Part shown: positions 1 to 11,300 of the stretch, in pieces
Layout: every line of letters starts with the position of its first letter
Numbering within the stretch: the first letter of the stretch is position 1
DNA from: Dryomyza anilis
Lineage: Eukaryota; Arthropoda; Insecta; Diptera; Dryomyzidae
DNA length: 64,000 nt
Reading direction: 5' to 3'
Assembly (NCBI GenBank): GCA_951804985.1
Contig: OX638132.1
Coordinates: forward strand, 86,060,696 to 86,124,695
The notes under the pieces: generated by a model
Databases searched by the model: none
What the model was told of the DNA's origin: nothing
The model's input: the letters and a program-made list of their open reading frames with translations, nothing else
Position numbers and translations under genes: made by a program

Positions 1-181
1 ACAAAAGTTTTTTTCAAGGGTTTTTCCATCATGAAATGGCAAACCTGACTGAAGAGAAATGTCAAAAGAGCGGCAAGAAATATGGCGTCGTTTGCTGTCC
101 CTGTCGCTCTACTTTTGTAGCGTCCCTGTTGAAAAACCCTTGAAAAAAAGCTTTTGTATCGCTCTTATTGAAAAACCCTTT
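1..181 (+). mobile_element. MITE family D copy, cut by window edge
   Basis: Short non-coding inverted-repeat element sharing the blocks GGGTTTTTC, GCAAACC and GAGCGGCAAGAAATATGGCG with copies at 3892-4106, 14884-15106 and 31233-31497. The right end reads GAAAAACCCTT followed by TA. The copy is rearranged: a terminal repeat occurs inside it near 135-150 as well as at the end. No transposase is encoded, so it must have been moved by a source elsewhere. The Tc1/mariner assignment rests only on the apparent TA target duplication seen at the cleaner copies. Confidence 0.65.
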
Positions 182-662
182 ACTCTGCCCGGACCTAACA
201 TACAAATTGCGTCAACATTTTATTCCCTTTACAAGCTATATCTCGGTGAGATTGGTGGACTGGGCGTGGCAGTTCCCAAGCCATTATATATATCCATTTA
301 AAACAGTCTTGCCGAATGTGGACGGGATCGGACCACGGAAGGTCACCACAACGAAACTCACCACACTAAAACTGACCACACCAAAATTCACCACACTAAA
401 ACTCACCACACTAAAATTCACCATACTAAAATCGACCACACTGAAACAAACCACACTAAAACTCACCACACTAAAACTTCTACTGGGAAAAACTATACGA
501 GGAAGAATTCTACGGGAAAGAATTCTACCGGGAATAATTCTACTGGAAAGCGTTCTACGGGGAAGATATAAATAATAAAAATGATTTTTTATATTAAAAA
601 AATCACTCCATATCCTTGCATTCACAAAATCTTTGCACGAATCGTGCACGAGTCCAGCTAGT
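182..662. mobile_element. Helitron-like non-autonomous element (candidate)
   Basis: The 3' end has a 15-base near-perfect palindrome (TGCACGA, A, TCGTGCA, 634-648), then 9 bases, then CTAG followed by T at 658-662. This is the arrangement expected at a Helitron 3' terminus. The body holds two tandem arrays: a 15-bp unit around ACCACACTAAAACTC (about 345-478) and a unit around AATTCTACGGGAAAG (about 478-565). The first unit recurs at 56166-56295. No Rep/helicase is present. The 5' boundary is not defined because the MITE copy adjoins it. Confidence 0.45.
345..478. repeat. 15-bp minisatellite, ACCACACTAAAACTC unit
   Basis: About nine degenerate tandem copies of a 15-base unit. The unit length keeps a reading frame open by chance, so threonine/lysine/leucine-rich translations here are not genes. 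The same unit is tandemly repeated at 56166-56295, about 56 kb away. Confidence 0.85.
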
Positions 663-1329
663 ATCTTATAAAATCCTTTTTATATTACTGGAATATTTTC
701 TGAGTATTTTTTAAATTCCGATTTTAGGAAACAGAAAAAAAAACATGAATTATTAACCCTTTCTGCTACATGTATCGTAAACTTTTATCTGATTTAATTA
801 ATTTTCAACAGTGTCGAAAATCTATTAGCATGCGCACATAAAAGAAATATATTACTATAAATTTATACTAAAATATAATACAATAAACGTTAATTCAGAA
901 ATTAGATAAAATATGTTTTTATTGCATTTGCATACAAAATACATTTGAGGTCATTTCATGACCGTACTATCAAAAGCATGAATAGAAACCAAATCATTTA
1001 ACTGTTTTGGTTTTTTTCCGCTGTTTCGGTATTCCGGTTCCATGTTGCGGTTTTGGTTTCTGTATTTTTGTCTATATTTTAAATATTTTGAACAAAAACC
1101 AGAATTATTTTACGAACACTTAAAATAAAAACAAATTAATAACAAATTAAAATAGATAAATATATTACATAGTTTTGACTAAATTTAAATTTTGTCTGTT
1201 TTAGTTTTTCATACTTTGAAAATGGTTTCAAAATCTGTTTGAATCCGAAATCGGTTTTGGATATCAGTTTATTTATGATTTTTTTTTGAAGGGTTCAGTT
1301 ACGTTGCAATATCGGTTTCGGTTATCATG
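663..1329. other. AT-rich region without recognisable gene
   Basis: No coding signal is visible. The stretch 1010-1330 has scattered GGTTTCGGT / GGTTTTGGT words resembling the degenerate internal repeats of the hAT-like element at 8421-9097, but no clear boundaries. Confidence 0.6.
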
Positions 1330-1755
1330 TTAATGGGTTGGGCTTGAAATGCCCAAACACAAAATCCCCAAATACAAAAACCCCAAACAAAATTCCCAAC
1401 ACACAAAAACCCCAAACACAAAAGCCCCAAAACACAAAAGCCCCAAATACAAAATCCTCAAAAACAAAATCCCATTTTTTTTGTACAGTTAAATTCTTTT
1501 TTTCAACATAATTAAGGAAATTATAATAAAATTAGTGAAATAATTATGAAACACACCATTATTAAGCAAACCAAATATTGAATTTAGAGCACATTTCAGA
1601 TTCTGGGTATTTTTATGTATTTTACAATTTAATATTTGGGTCCTTTGTGTTTGAGACTTTTGTGTTTGTGGCATATGTGTTTGGGGCTTTTCTGTTTGAG
1701 GATTTTGTGTTTGAGTCTTCTGTGTTTGGGGCTTATTCAAAACCTTGGGGCCATT
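1330..1755. mobile_element. Foldback-like element, copy A
   Basis: A left array (1341-1480) of about nine units of a 15-16 base word CCCCAAACACAAAAG is matched by a right array (1630-1738) of the reverse complement CTTTTGTGTTTGGGG, with about 150 bases of AT-rich DNA between. Inverted ends built from tandem repeats are the hallmark of Foldback (FB) elements of Drosophila. No transposase is seen. The element at 23690-24660 has the same architecture with a different repeat word, and the sequence downstream of both is related. Confidence 0.6.
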
Positions 1756-1870
1756 TTAATGCATGCTCAAAATTGAGATTTTTTGTGCATTTCCAAAAAA
1801 ATGTCAACCACGACCGACAAATTAAAAATGCTCAAATCTTTGAAATAACGGTGGATTTGGAATCGTAAAA
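1756..1870. repeat. Shared flank of the Foldback-like elements
   Basis: The words GCATTTCCA, GTCAACCAC and GCTCAAATCTTT occur in the same order and spacing here and at 24685-24745 just after the second Foldback-like element. The two loci are therefore copies of one larger repeat unit rather than independent insertions. Confidence 0.6.
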
Positions 1871-1955
1871 ATGTGAATTTAAAAATCTGAAGAGAAAATT
1901 CTATTCTGTTAACAGTAACGGATAAAAAAATAGACATGTAGTTACGTTACTATTA

Positions 1956-2491
1956 GACATTTGCATAAGTGCATTTGAAACCCACTTCAAGGCATTCACT
2001 TTTTTTCAAAACATTTACTGTCGTCAACTCTATGCTTGAATATCAAATAAATGGGTTGCTCACAACAACAAAGTACCAAGTACTGTCAAAACAAAACTGC
2101 AGTGAAGACGTCTATGATGATGTGAAATCAAAATTCAAATACTGAAATGAACTGCTTATGACACCGAGTACTTAGTGCATTTTACATTTTTTTATCATTC
2201 TTACTCTAAGGAATTTTCATTAATATTGAATTATAAAAAAAATTCAAAAGGTATAAGAAAATATATTTTATATTAAGTTTTTTGTTTATCGAACAAAATT
2301 TTTTTCATTATTCAAAAAGATGTTTTTTTTTGATGTATTGCTTTTCGATCAAAGCGTTGTTTTTGTCATACAAAATTCATAATACTGTCAACCATAATAC
2401 TGTCGACTGTCATTTGAAAAATGTATTCAAAACTCTAGAGTGCAGTAGTGCATATTTGCAGAGGAACCTCAAAAACATTTGTGCAGATGTC
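1956..2491. mobile_element. TA-flanked MITE, GACATCTGCACAAATG family, copy 1
   Basis: Ends are GACATTTGCATAAGTG and the inverse of GACATCTGCACAAATG, flanked by TA on both sides (1954-1955 and 2492-2493). The inner right arm (2383-2491) matches the reverse complement of the left part of the copy at 18318-18727. About 536 bp, AT-rich, non-coding. Confidence 0.7.
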
Positions 2492-2817
2492 TAGTAACTA
2501 TACAACTTGTAAAAATACCAATTTTTCATGTACTTTGAGTAACCAAATTACCTACCTTTAAAGACATACAGAGATTAAATATTATTTTATGTTTTTTCAG
2601 AGAACCTTAATTAATATTTCGAAAGCTTAAGAATAATCATTGAAATTAAAATAAGGGACATATTTTGATTTATGTATAAGGGTGTCCTAAAGTCACGTAC
2701 ATAACCAGAAAGATTCATTTATTATTATATTAAGCAAATAAAATTTTCTAAAGAGTTGAATACACTGCGCAGAATTTCCTAGGTATTTTCAAAAATGTAA
2801 ACATCGATATTCTAGTA

Positions 2818-3215
2818 CCCAGTCTGCCATGTCTCGGAGACCTTCGATGCCTCGAAGCTTTCTCGAAGAACTTCGATAAAAAAGTTCGATCTCGTTGCAT
2901 TTTCGATTTTAATTTTTAAAAATTTTCGTACATTTAAATTCTTTGACAAAATACGATATTTAAACATTTATCAAATCGATATCGCAATATTTTTCGCTGC
3001 AATCACGAACTTAGATCATTTTTTTCTTCGATATCGTTTCGATTTCGAAAAATTTCTCGTATCGAGAAAACTCCGACAGAACGTTCCGATATCTACCTAC
3101 CATCTAGGTTCAATTTGAAGCTCGATATCGTTACGAGAACGGATCCGATATCGTGTGATTTCTCCATCTACTCGCATCGATCTCGTAACGATATCGATAC
3201 GAATGGCATACTGGG
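2818..3215. mobile_element. TA-flanked MITE rich in TCGATATCG words, copy 1
   Basis: The element begins CCCAGTCTGCCATG and ends CGAATGGCATACTGGG (imperfect inverted ends), with TA at 2816-2817 and 3216-3217. The interior is packed with TCGAT/ATCGA words, making it a quasi-palindrome throughout. A second, shorter copy is at 20174-20513. The - strand reading across 3097-3318 is an artefact of the repeat. Confidence 0.75.
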
Positions 3216-3299
3216 TAATTATAGATTTTTTGTACAGCTTATTGAAATCTATCCCATCAGGAACTTTGAGTAACAAAAGTGTAAAAACACAGTATAAAA

Positions 3300-3780
3300 A
3301 ATAACCAAAAATAATCATTATTAATATTGTCAGATTTAAAATTATTTTTAAAAAAAAAACTTAGTGCAAATTTTCTATACGAAAAATCCGGAATTTTCTG
3401 TGATTTATTACGAAATAACTATAAACTTTAGGAACAAAGTGTACATAGACAAAAATAAAGTACATTATATCAGCTATGTTTATAAATAATTCAAAAAAAT
3501 ATTTGTAAAGCAAAAAATATTTAAAAAAAAAAATCGTTGTGAAAATTTCTATACGTAACTTTTTGTTCCGTCCGGAATTTGTCTGTGATTTATTATGAAA
3601 AAAGTATAAATTTTAGAAACCAAATGTAAGTTTACAAATAAACAACATTATCTCTGCCATTTTTTAAAATAATACCAAAAACGATTTGAACGCAAAATTC
3701 GTTGACTTTTTGAAATTTCCATATGAAGCTCAACATGCACTTCCATTTTCTGTCCCGTCCGGATCGACCACTATATAATT
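3300..3780. repeat. Dispersed repeat with ~200-bp tandem subunits, locus A
   Basis: Two successive subunits share TCTGTGATTTATTA, AACTATAAA and TTTTAGGAACAAAGTGT, each introduced by a CGTCCGGAATTT word. The same paired arrangement is at 24830-25135. Related GTCCCGTCCGG words recur at 3750-3765 and 4131-4145. No open reading frame. Family unknown to me. Confidence 0.65.
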
Positions 3781-3891
3781 TATATCTTTTGATCTACCGT
3801 ATATAATTTGTTAATATTTTGCAGATGTTTAGCTCTCTTTAAATACTACGTGCACCAAAAAAATCGAAAAAATTCATTAATTTTTTTAATA

Positions 3892-4106
3892 AAGGGTTTT
3901 TCAACAGGGACGCTACAAAAGTAGAGCGACAGGGACAGTAAACGACGCCATATTTCATGCCGCTCTTTTGACATTTCTCTTCAGTAAGGTTTGCCATTTC
4001 ATGATGGAAAGATTTACGAATTCGAATTTTGGTAGTAAATTTTAATAATTTCGACTCGTTGTTGGCTTGAAAAAAACTTTTGTAGCGCTCTTATTGAAAA
4101 ACCCTT
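3892..4106 (-). mobile_element. MITE family D copy, complete
   Basis: A 215-bp element starting AAGGGTTTTTCAACAGG and ending TTGAAAAACCCTT, with TA on each side (3890-3891, 4107-4108). It is the most complete copy of the family also seen at 1-181, 14884-15106 and 31233-31497. No coding capacity. Confidence 0.8.
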
Positions 4107-4489
4107 TATATTAAAGTTTTAAGCGTACGAATGTCCCGTCCGGTACGTCAGGTAACGCCCATATGCTAAACTTTCAAAAATCCTCAAAATCATGAATTCC
4201 GTAGGTTTAATATTTAAATGAACAACTTTAAAATTTATATTTATATTTTATCAAATACAAAAAACAATGTTTAATCTTTACGAAAAAAGATTGCTGCAAC
4301 CTATGCCTAGGATCGGACGTTCAAATAGAGGTGAAAACCATTCAAAAAAATGCCGGTCATCTGCATCAACTTAAAGCATCCCCTTCAGCTGCTTAACCAA
4401 ACAAAACAAACGCAAAGTCTAAAGCTTGTTTTTTTGTTTTTTCTTATTTTAATTTAAATTTTTTTTGTTATTGCTGCAAAAGCACGCCG

Positions 4490-4749
4490 ACACCAGTTGA
4501 TGAAAACTTCAGTCAAAACAACTCAAGTTGTTGCCTTTCAGCCAAGTCGACAGACGATAGACAGACCGAAAAACCGACAGACGAATAGCAAAAATCACGC
4601 TAAAACTGTTATACGTCGTCTTGAGCCGAACTGAGCTTTTCTTTTCTTTCAAACCCGTTGAGTTTCTCACTCAGAATCTCGACTGGCTTTGAGTCGAAGC
4701 GAACGCCGGTTGGCGACTCATATAAAAGTAAAGTCGCTGCGGAGAGTGC
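4490..4749 (+). promoter_or_regulatory. Core promoter of the elongase gene
   Basis: TATAAAAG at 4721-4728 follows a less AT-biased stretch containing repeated GACAGAC/CCGACAG words (4550-4590) and AACTCAAG/ACTCAG/GACTCA words. The A of TGCAGCTT at 4750 lies 29 bases after the first T of the TATA box, the usual insect spacing; TTTTAGTG at 4757-4764 is another Initiator-like candidate. CGAACGCAAGCG at 4773-4784 resembles the motif-ten element, though its spacing is off. It is assigned to the elongase because exon 1 follows directly. Confidence 0.6.
4721..4728 (+). promoter_or_regulatory. TATA box
   Basis: TATAAAAG preceded by GACTCA; about 30 bases before the candidate transcription start at 4750. 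Confidence 0.65.
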
Positions 4750-5367
4750 AGCTTATTTTAGTGAATTTGATGCGAACGCAAGCGTTGACCAGGTCGTGCC
4801 AAGCTGAACGCTGCGTAGCAAAGAGACCGCAATAAAAATTAATAAAATATTACAAAATTAAAAATAAAACTACGCAAAATTAGTACTAAAGCAGCAGCAA
4901 CAGCGACAGCAGTGACAGCAAAAAACAGCAGCAGTCGCAGTTAAAAGGAAGCAGCTCTTGTGTGAAAATTAACACTTCCGGTGCGCCATTTTGAACGTTG
5001 TTTTTGAAAAATTGAATGCTGAGAAAATTTTGAAATTCACTTTTAAAAAAATCAGTAAAGTTTTCAAATTTAAACAAATGTTAATTGGAAAATTTAATTT
5101 AAATTATGCAAATTTATTAAATTGTGACAAGGATATTGCTGTGAATTGTGTTTAAATTAAAATTGTGCTAAAATAATTATAAAATATTTGCAAATTTTAT
5201 TGCACAATCAAAAAAATAATAATAATAAAGTTGTATATTGAGCCGGAACTGACTAAACCTACAAAAACATTATACAAAGTTTTAACTCAAGTTTAAGGAA
5301 AAATTTCCATTACATTTGAAAAACTGCGTTTGCTGAAAACAACAAATTAAAAAAAAAAAAATCAAAT
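4750..5367 (+). other. 5' UTR of the elongase gene (exon 1)
   Basis: About 618 bases of leader between the inferred start of transcription and the ATG. It contains CAG-rich simple sequence (about 4890-4942) and is AT-rich thereafter. Several upstream ATGs are present, the first opening a 21-codon reading frame at 4770-4835. The 5' end is inferred from TATA spacing, not from transcript data. Confidence 0.5.
4770..4835 (+). CDS. Upstream ORF in the elongase leader (21 codons)
   Basis: ATG at 4770 runs to TAA at 4833-4835. It is the first ATG after the inferred transcription start, so scanning ribosomes would meet it before the elongase ATG. The product is basic and short with no recognised domain; any role would be translational control. 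Later upstream ATGs also exist, so this one is not unique. Confidence 0.25.
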   Translation: MRTQALTRSCQAERCVAKRPQ

Positions 5368-5370
5368 ATG
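5368..5370 (+). CDS. Elongase coding exon 1: initiator ATG only
   Basis: The ATG is followed immediately by the splice donor GTGAGT (5371-5376), so exon 1 contributes just the start codon and leaves phase 0. Joining to 43125 gives Met-Asn-Tyr-Ile and a 19-residue lead before DPR, the length usual for insect members of this family. Context is A at -3. The alternative is that Met15 in exon 2 starts the protein, or that another upstream exon is used. Confidence 0.7.
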
Positions 5371-8300
5371 GTGAGTACAAATGCAGTAGTTTTCCGTCAA
5401 AGTTTTCCATTCAAATTTCGAATTCATGTTTTTCTTAAAGTTTTAATATTTTTCAAAAAATGGAAATTTTCACGTTTTTCGTTTTTTTTTTCGTTCATTT
5501 TTGGTATTTTTCTTATTTCTATTTTCTATTATATAATTTTATTTATTTTCTATATTATTTATTTTTATATTTTTCTTTTATAAAAGTTGGAAAAGTTTCT
5601 AAAAGTTGGAAATTTTATACGTTTTTCATATTTTTTTTCTTTTTGATATTTATTTTATTTCTATTTTACATTATTTTTCTTCTATATTATTTACTTTTAT
5701 ATCATTTCTCTTTATTTTATATTTCTTTTATAATATAGATTTATTCTTTTATTTCTCTTCTATATTATGATCTTTTATTTCATTTTTTATATTTTTTTAT
5801 TTTATAATATTTCTCTTTTATGTGTTTTATATTATTTATCTTTTATTTTGGTTTCTGTTATTTCTCTATTAATTCATTTTTATTTTATTGTATTTCTCTT
5901 TTATTTTATATTATTTTTTTAACCTATTTATATTTTATTTGTTTTTATTTCATATTAATTCTTTTTTTTTATATTATATCTCTTTCACTTTATTTTCTTC
6001 CTTGTTATTTCATTTTTTTTTTGTACTTCATTTTTCTTTAAATTTGTTTTTCGATTGTTTTCTTGAACTTTTTTTTTTTTTTAATTTATTTTCTGTCGTT
6101 TTTCATCTTATATATTTTTTTCCGTTTAAAACAATTACATGCTTGCAGCTAATAGTTGTTTTATTTTGCATGTTGTTGCAATTAATGCATTACTATTCAT
6201 CTTTTCGTCGAGTTTAATGTGAATTTGTTGTGCTTTTGTTATTTATTATGCATTGTATTTTTGCCTACTAAGCAAATACCTTGAGAGAAATGCCACTAAA
6301 ACTAAAATCTTGGTCTACTCACTTGGGGGTCAAAAAGTTCTTGACTTTGACACGTGAATTCGCATAGAATCCGCACAAAATATTAATAGTTTTATCAATA
6401 TTAATTCAATAGTTTCAGTACTATTAAAGAATTCATTAGATAAATGTTTTTTTACCGGTAAATACCATTAAACACTATAAAATACTAATGAAATATTTTA
6501 ATGTTTAAATCAAAAATTGTATTATTGTTCAATTTACAGAACCTTTTTTTCAGTGTATTTATATATTTTTTATAAAACAGCATTATTCATACTTTAGAAT
6601 CAAGCTTGTTAAAAATATACACCCAGAAAAAAATTCCCTCAAATCCCATTAAAATTGGTCAATAGGACAATTATTGATTTAATAGTATACAAAAAATAAA
6701 TCTTCTCATATGAACTCAATGACAATGTCATGGTATTTTCTAGTATTTAATGGTATTTTCCGATTAAAATAATAATTTATCCTATTGACTATTTTTAATA
6801 GTAAAAAACTATATTATTCAATTATAAAAGTACGTAAAACACCTAACAAGTTCCTAATTTAATAACTCTACTCTTGAAATTATTCTGTTTTATATAATAT
6901 ACTAAATAAAAATAATATTTAAAAATATTTAAATAGTTTGTGCTTTTTAAAATTGATCTATAGCATATATAGAATCTCTGAAAACAACACTTAAAATAAA
7001 TTTTAAACTCTTGTATAAATTACTGAATATAAAAAAATAAAATTAGCATCTGTGAAAGTCATCCGGATTGAAGCGTTTAAATTTAAAGTGTTTGCTATTA
7101 ATTTTGAATTAACATTTAATTTTCAAGTGACACTTTTAATTTAAATTTAAAGTTCAATATTATTTTTTTAATACGAATCATATAACCTTTTCACGCTCTA
7201 CTTCTCATCTCGCATCTTTGGTGTAAATTTTAGTTATCCCTTTTACCCATGCAAATATTTGATTTCTTCACTATAAACTAATAAGATATACCATATCCAT
7301 TAACAGTTACACTCAGAAAAAAATACTATATAAATAATAGTTTTTTACTTTTAAAAATAATCAATAGGATAAATTATTATTTTAAGCGGAAAATACCATT
7401 AAATACTAGAAAATACCATGACATTGCCATTGAGTTGTTTATATGAAAAGATTTATTTTTGTATACTATTAAATCAATAATTGTTCTTTTGATACATTTT
7501 AATGGGATTTGAGGTAATTTTTTTCTGGGTTTATTGGGAAAATTATCCACAGCATATTATGCAGTGAATTAGTTTTCATGGAATTATATATCAGGATAGG
7601 ATAGGACTACTCAATGATAATACCGTGGGAGTATTAGCAGATCAAAAGAATCAAATTTAGAAAGTCAGTAAAATATTTTTGAACTGTGGCAGTGAAAATC
7701 TTACGAAAAAAAAAATATTTTATACGGTGTGATCACTTACCGTGTCTACGAGTATAAGATTATGGTATGGATATATAAATTTTATTTCGATGTTAATTTT
7801 TTCAAGTTGAAAATCATAAAATATAAAAAATTTTATTAGAAAAATATGTATTTAGAGTATTCACAGTTCTTCGTATTCAAGTCTGGTAATCGTACCATGC
7901 GTATCCTTACTACTCTTTTGTTGTAGCATCCCTTATAAAAGTGAAATACCACAACTGTTTTAAATTAAATTATTAAATTTAAGTTAAATAGTATGGCTAA
8001 AATGTTAATTTATTCGTTTATCTTTTTCAAATCGAGTCATATTTATGATAATTTGAAAATATCCTAAATTCATAAGAACCAGCTAAATTTATTTGACGGC
8101 AAAATTATTTGTTTTCATTTTGAAGGTCAACAAAACGCAAAGTGTGCTGTGTGGTAAACAGTTTAAATGCCGTACAGTCGTATATATACAATGTCGTATC
8201 AATACCATTAAACTGTGAATACGCTAATGGATAAAAGCATGTCATTTTTTGTTATATTTAATGAATCAGTCAGAAGAATTCTCAGCACTTAAAAGAAGAA

Positions 8301-11300
8301 AAATTTATTTAACACTCAATTATAATGCTTTACATCATTTTTTGTATCCTCAAATTTTATCCTATGTTTGTTTTACGTTTTCTTCCATAAAGTACAGACG
8401 AATTTCGAAATATTACAAACTAGAGATGGGCGCGTGCCGTGCTTTTTTCGTGTCACGCCCGAAAATCTGAGTTCGTGCGTGCAAATCTCCGTGCGTGCTA
8501 GTAGCTGTCGTGCCCGTGCGTGTCCGTGCTCCAAAATCAGGCACGCGCCCATTAAAGATTTTTTTTTTATAGTTTTTACCCCAATTTAAAAAAAACTTTA
8601 CTTCCAGATTCAGAAAATAAAACTTTCGTGGTATTTTAACCTTTTCTTAAAAATCTGTTGCTTTAGTTTTACTTATGGATTTAAGGGAATAACGGTTCCG
8701 ATTCCGGTTCTTTGCGTTTCCTGTCAGAGACTATAATATCTGTTCCGGTTCTTGTTCCGATGTTTTTAAAATAGCGGTACCGATTCCAACCTGAAAAAAT
8801 ATATATGTTCCGATTCCAGTTCCGGTTCAACACATTTTTAATAACGATTCTGCTTCCAAAAATCTAAATGGGCGGTACGATATTTTACGTTTCGCTTGCT
8901 TTTTCATGTTTTTCCGTGCTTTTTCCGTGTTTTGTCGTGTTTTTCCGTGTTTCTTCGTGCCTTTTAAAAACCCGCGTTTTATCATACTTCTCGTGCGTGC
9001 CTATAAATTTACTCGTCTGTCTCGTGCTCGTGCGTGTCACCTATCTGCATACCCGTGCGTGTCCGTGCCATCATAAACAGGCACGCGCCCATCTCTATTA
9101 CAAACTGTAAGTCTTTTGGCTGTTTTGAGTTTTTACTAATTTTTAAATGCACGTTGATTTGCAAACATATAAATTACAAGTTATGTTTAACTTAAGCAAA
9201 ATCTATATTTAAACTCTTTTTTTACTACTACGATTTAAAAAGGATGATTTCTAATACTAATCTTTCTTTCGTAAAGAAAGCAAAAAAAATCTTTAAAAAT
9301 AAACTTATTTTAATTTAAAAAACAAGAAGTATAACAGTATCTACAAAATGCTAACTCTACTTTTACTGCTATTATTGATAATAGTACTATTTCTAATACT
9401 ATTTCATTTTTGAACTAAAATTAAAACAAAAAAAAAACTATTAAAACAAAAAACCTAAATTTAAACAGCTCGTCAGCATCGTTGTAAGTTGTAAAAATTC
9501 ATGGTCAAATTACTAATTTGTTCCAATATAATTAAATCAAGCTTTTGCTTATGTTCGGTCTTATTTTGCTACGTGTCTTAATTAATGCAAAATAAAAATT
9601 TGAAAAATAAAAATAAAAACTTGTATGTCAGCTTCTTCTTCTTCTTAGCGACAGCTTTAGTATTTTTTTTTTAATTTTTTTTTCATCTTTCTATTCATTG
9701 TTTGACTAGATTACAAAATATATTGCAGTCAATATTTTTTTTTTATACCGAAAACACGATGGCCAACAGCAAAAGTTTAAGATGACTGATGATCACCAAC
9801 AAGTCATGATCACCAGCAGAAGTTGCAGCAATCGGGGCAGCAACAGCAGCCACAAGTGCCAGCAACATGCGCGGCTGCTGTTGCGGCTTTGTATACTGCT
9901 GAAGATGATACTAATGTTGTTTCTGATGATGATGTACAACGTGCGCACTGATCGTTATATGCTTGTGAAAAAAGTTATTATGTTATATAGTGTTTTGTTG
10001 CTGTTATTATTGTTGTCTACAGACTTTAACATTAAAAACTTAAATTGAACACATCAAAAAAAAAAACAATATTTTTTTGTTGATCAATTGGCTATTACAA
10101 AATTAAACAAAAAAAAAAATACAAACAAAACAAACAAAAAAAAATGTAAAAATATTAATAAAAAAAAAAATCATAATAACCGCCACAATTCACGGCTTTT
10201 ATCGCGCTGTTGCTTTTGGGCGATCGTTGAAAGATTCAACCGTTTGTTCGACCAAACGATCGATTGAGCGCGCGCGTTCATAAAAATTTGAAATTATAAT
10301 TTAAAAATTTTAAAAATGGTAGCCACACACACACAATAACAATTAATCAATAACCTAAAATCAACAGATATTTGATTATTTTTGTGAAATTTGGGGGGTC
10401 ATAATGCTAGATCAACTGACATGACAACCACTTCACACCTATTTTCGCAAACGTTCGTGTCCATTTTTTAATGTCATGTATTTCGGTTAAATCTGGTGCA
10501 ATTTTTCGTGTTTTTGTTGTTGTTGTGCTTTCATTTGCGTCATTAATGTTTAAAATTTTTATATTATATGTTTACACTATTCGACATCATTTTATTTAAT
10601 TAAAAAAGTTAAAAAATTATGTTTCTATTTTAAAAAAAGAATCAAAAAAAATTGCTACAAGAAAAATCCGAAATATTTTTTTTTCAAAAACAAAATATAT
10701 CCGAAAAACGTTGGTAAAAGAAAAAAATACGAAAACAAAAAAAATGTTTCTGTATTTTTTTATATAATATATTTTTTTATCTTCATCTAACTTTTATCTT
10801 GATCTAACTTTTTGCATTAACTTTGATCTTTTTGATCTTTTTGATTTTTTAGATCTTTTTGATCTTTTTGATCTTTTTGATCTTTTTGATCTTTTTGATT
10901 TTTTAGATCTTTTTGATCTTTTTGATCTTTTTGATCTTTTTGATATTTTTGATCTTTTTGATCTTTTTGATCTTTTTGATCTTTTTGATCTTTTTGATCT
11001 TTTTGATCTTTTTGATCTTTTTGATCTTTTTGATCTTTTTGATCTTTTTGATCTTTTAGTTTTTTTTTCATGTTTTGTTTTTTTTTATAACAAAGTCAAA
11101 TGTATTAATGATACAAAAAAACATTACAATAAGGTAATAAAAAAAGATTGGTAATGCAGGAAAAAATAAGAAGAAAACAAGTTAAAATTTATAAACATCA
11201 GAGGTGTAGTTCTTTTCTAAAGTTCAAAAATTTAAAGTATACAGGCCATTTACAGATAGGGCAGTTCACTGAATTGTGAAAATTTAAATTCATCGGATTT

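Noticed and set aside
5368..6217. Several Phe/Tyr/Leu-rich 'membrane proteins' just after exon 1
   Set aside because: T-rich low-complexity intron sequence; the first frame runs from the genuine ATG through the splice donor.
8249..9110. Cys/Val-rich small secreted proteins
   Set aside because: Frames cover the CGTGC-word hAT-like element; similar frames occur in its other copies purely from the repeat.
10817..11071. 84-codon - strand Lys-Asp-Gln repeat protein
   Set aside because: The frame exists only because the minisatellite unit is 9 bp; no promoter, splice or codon evidence.
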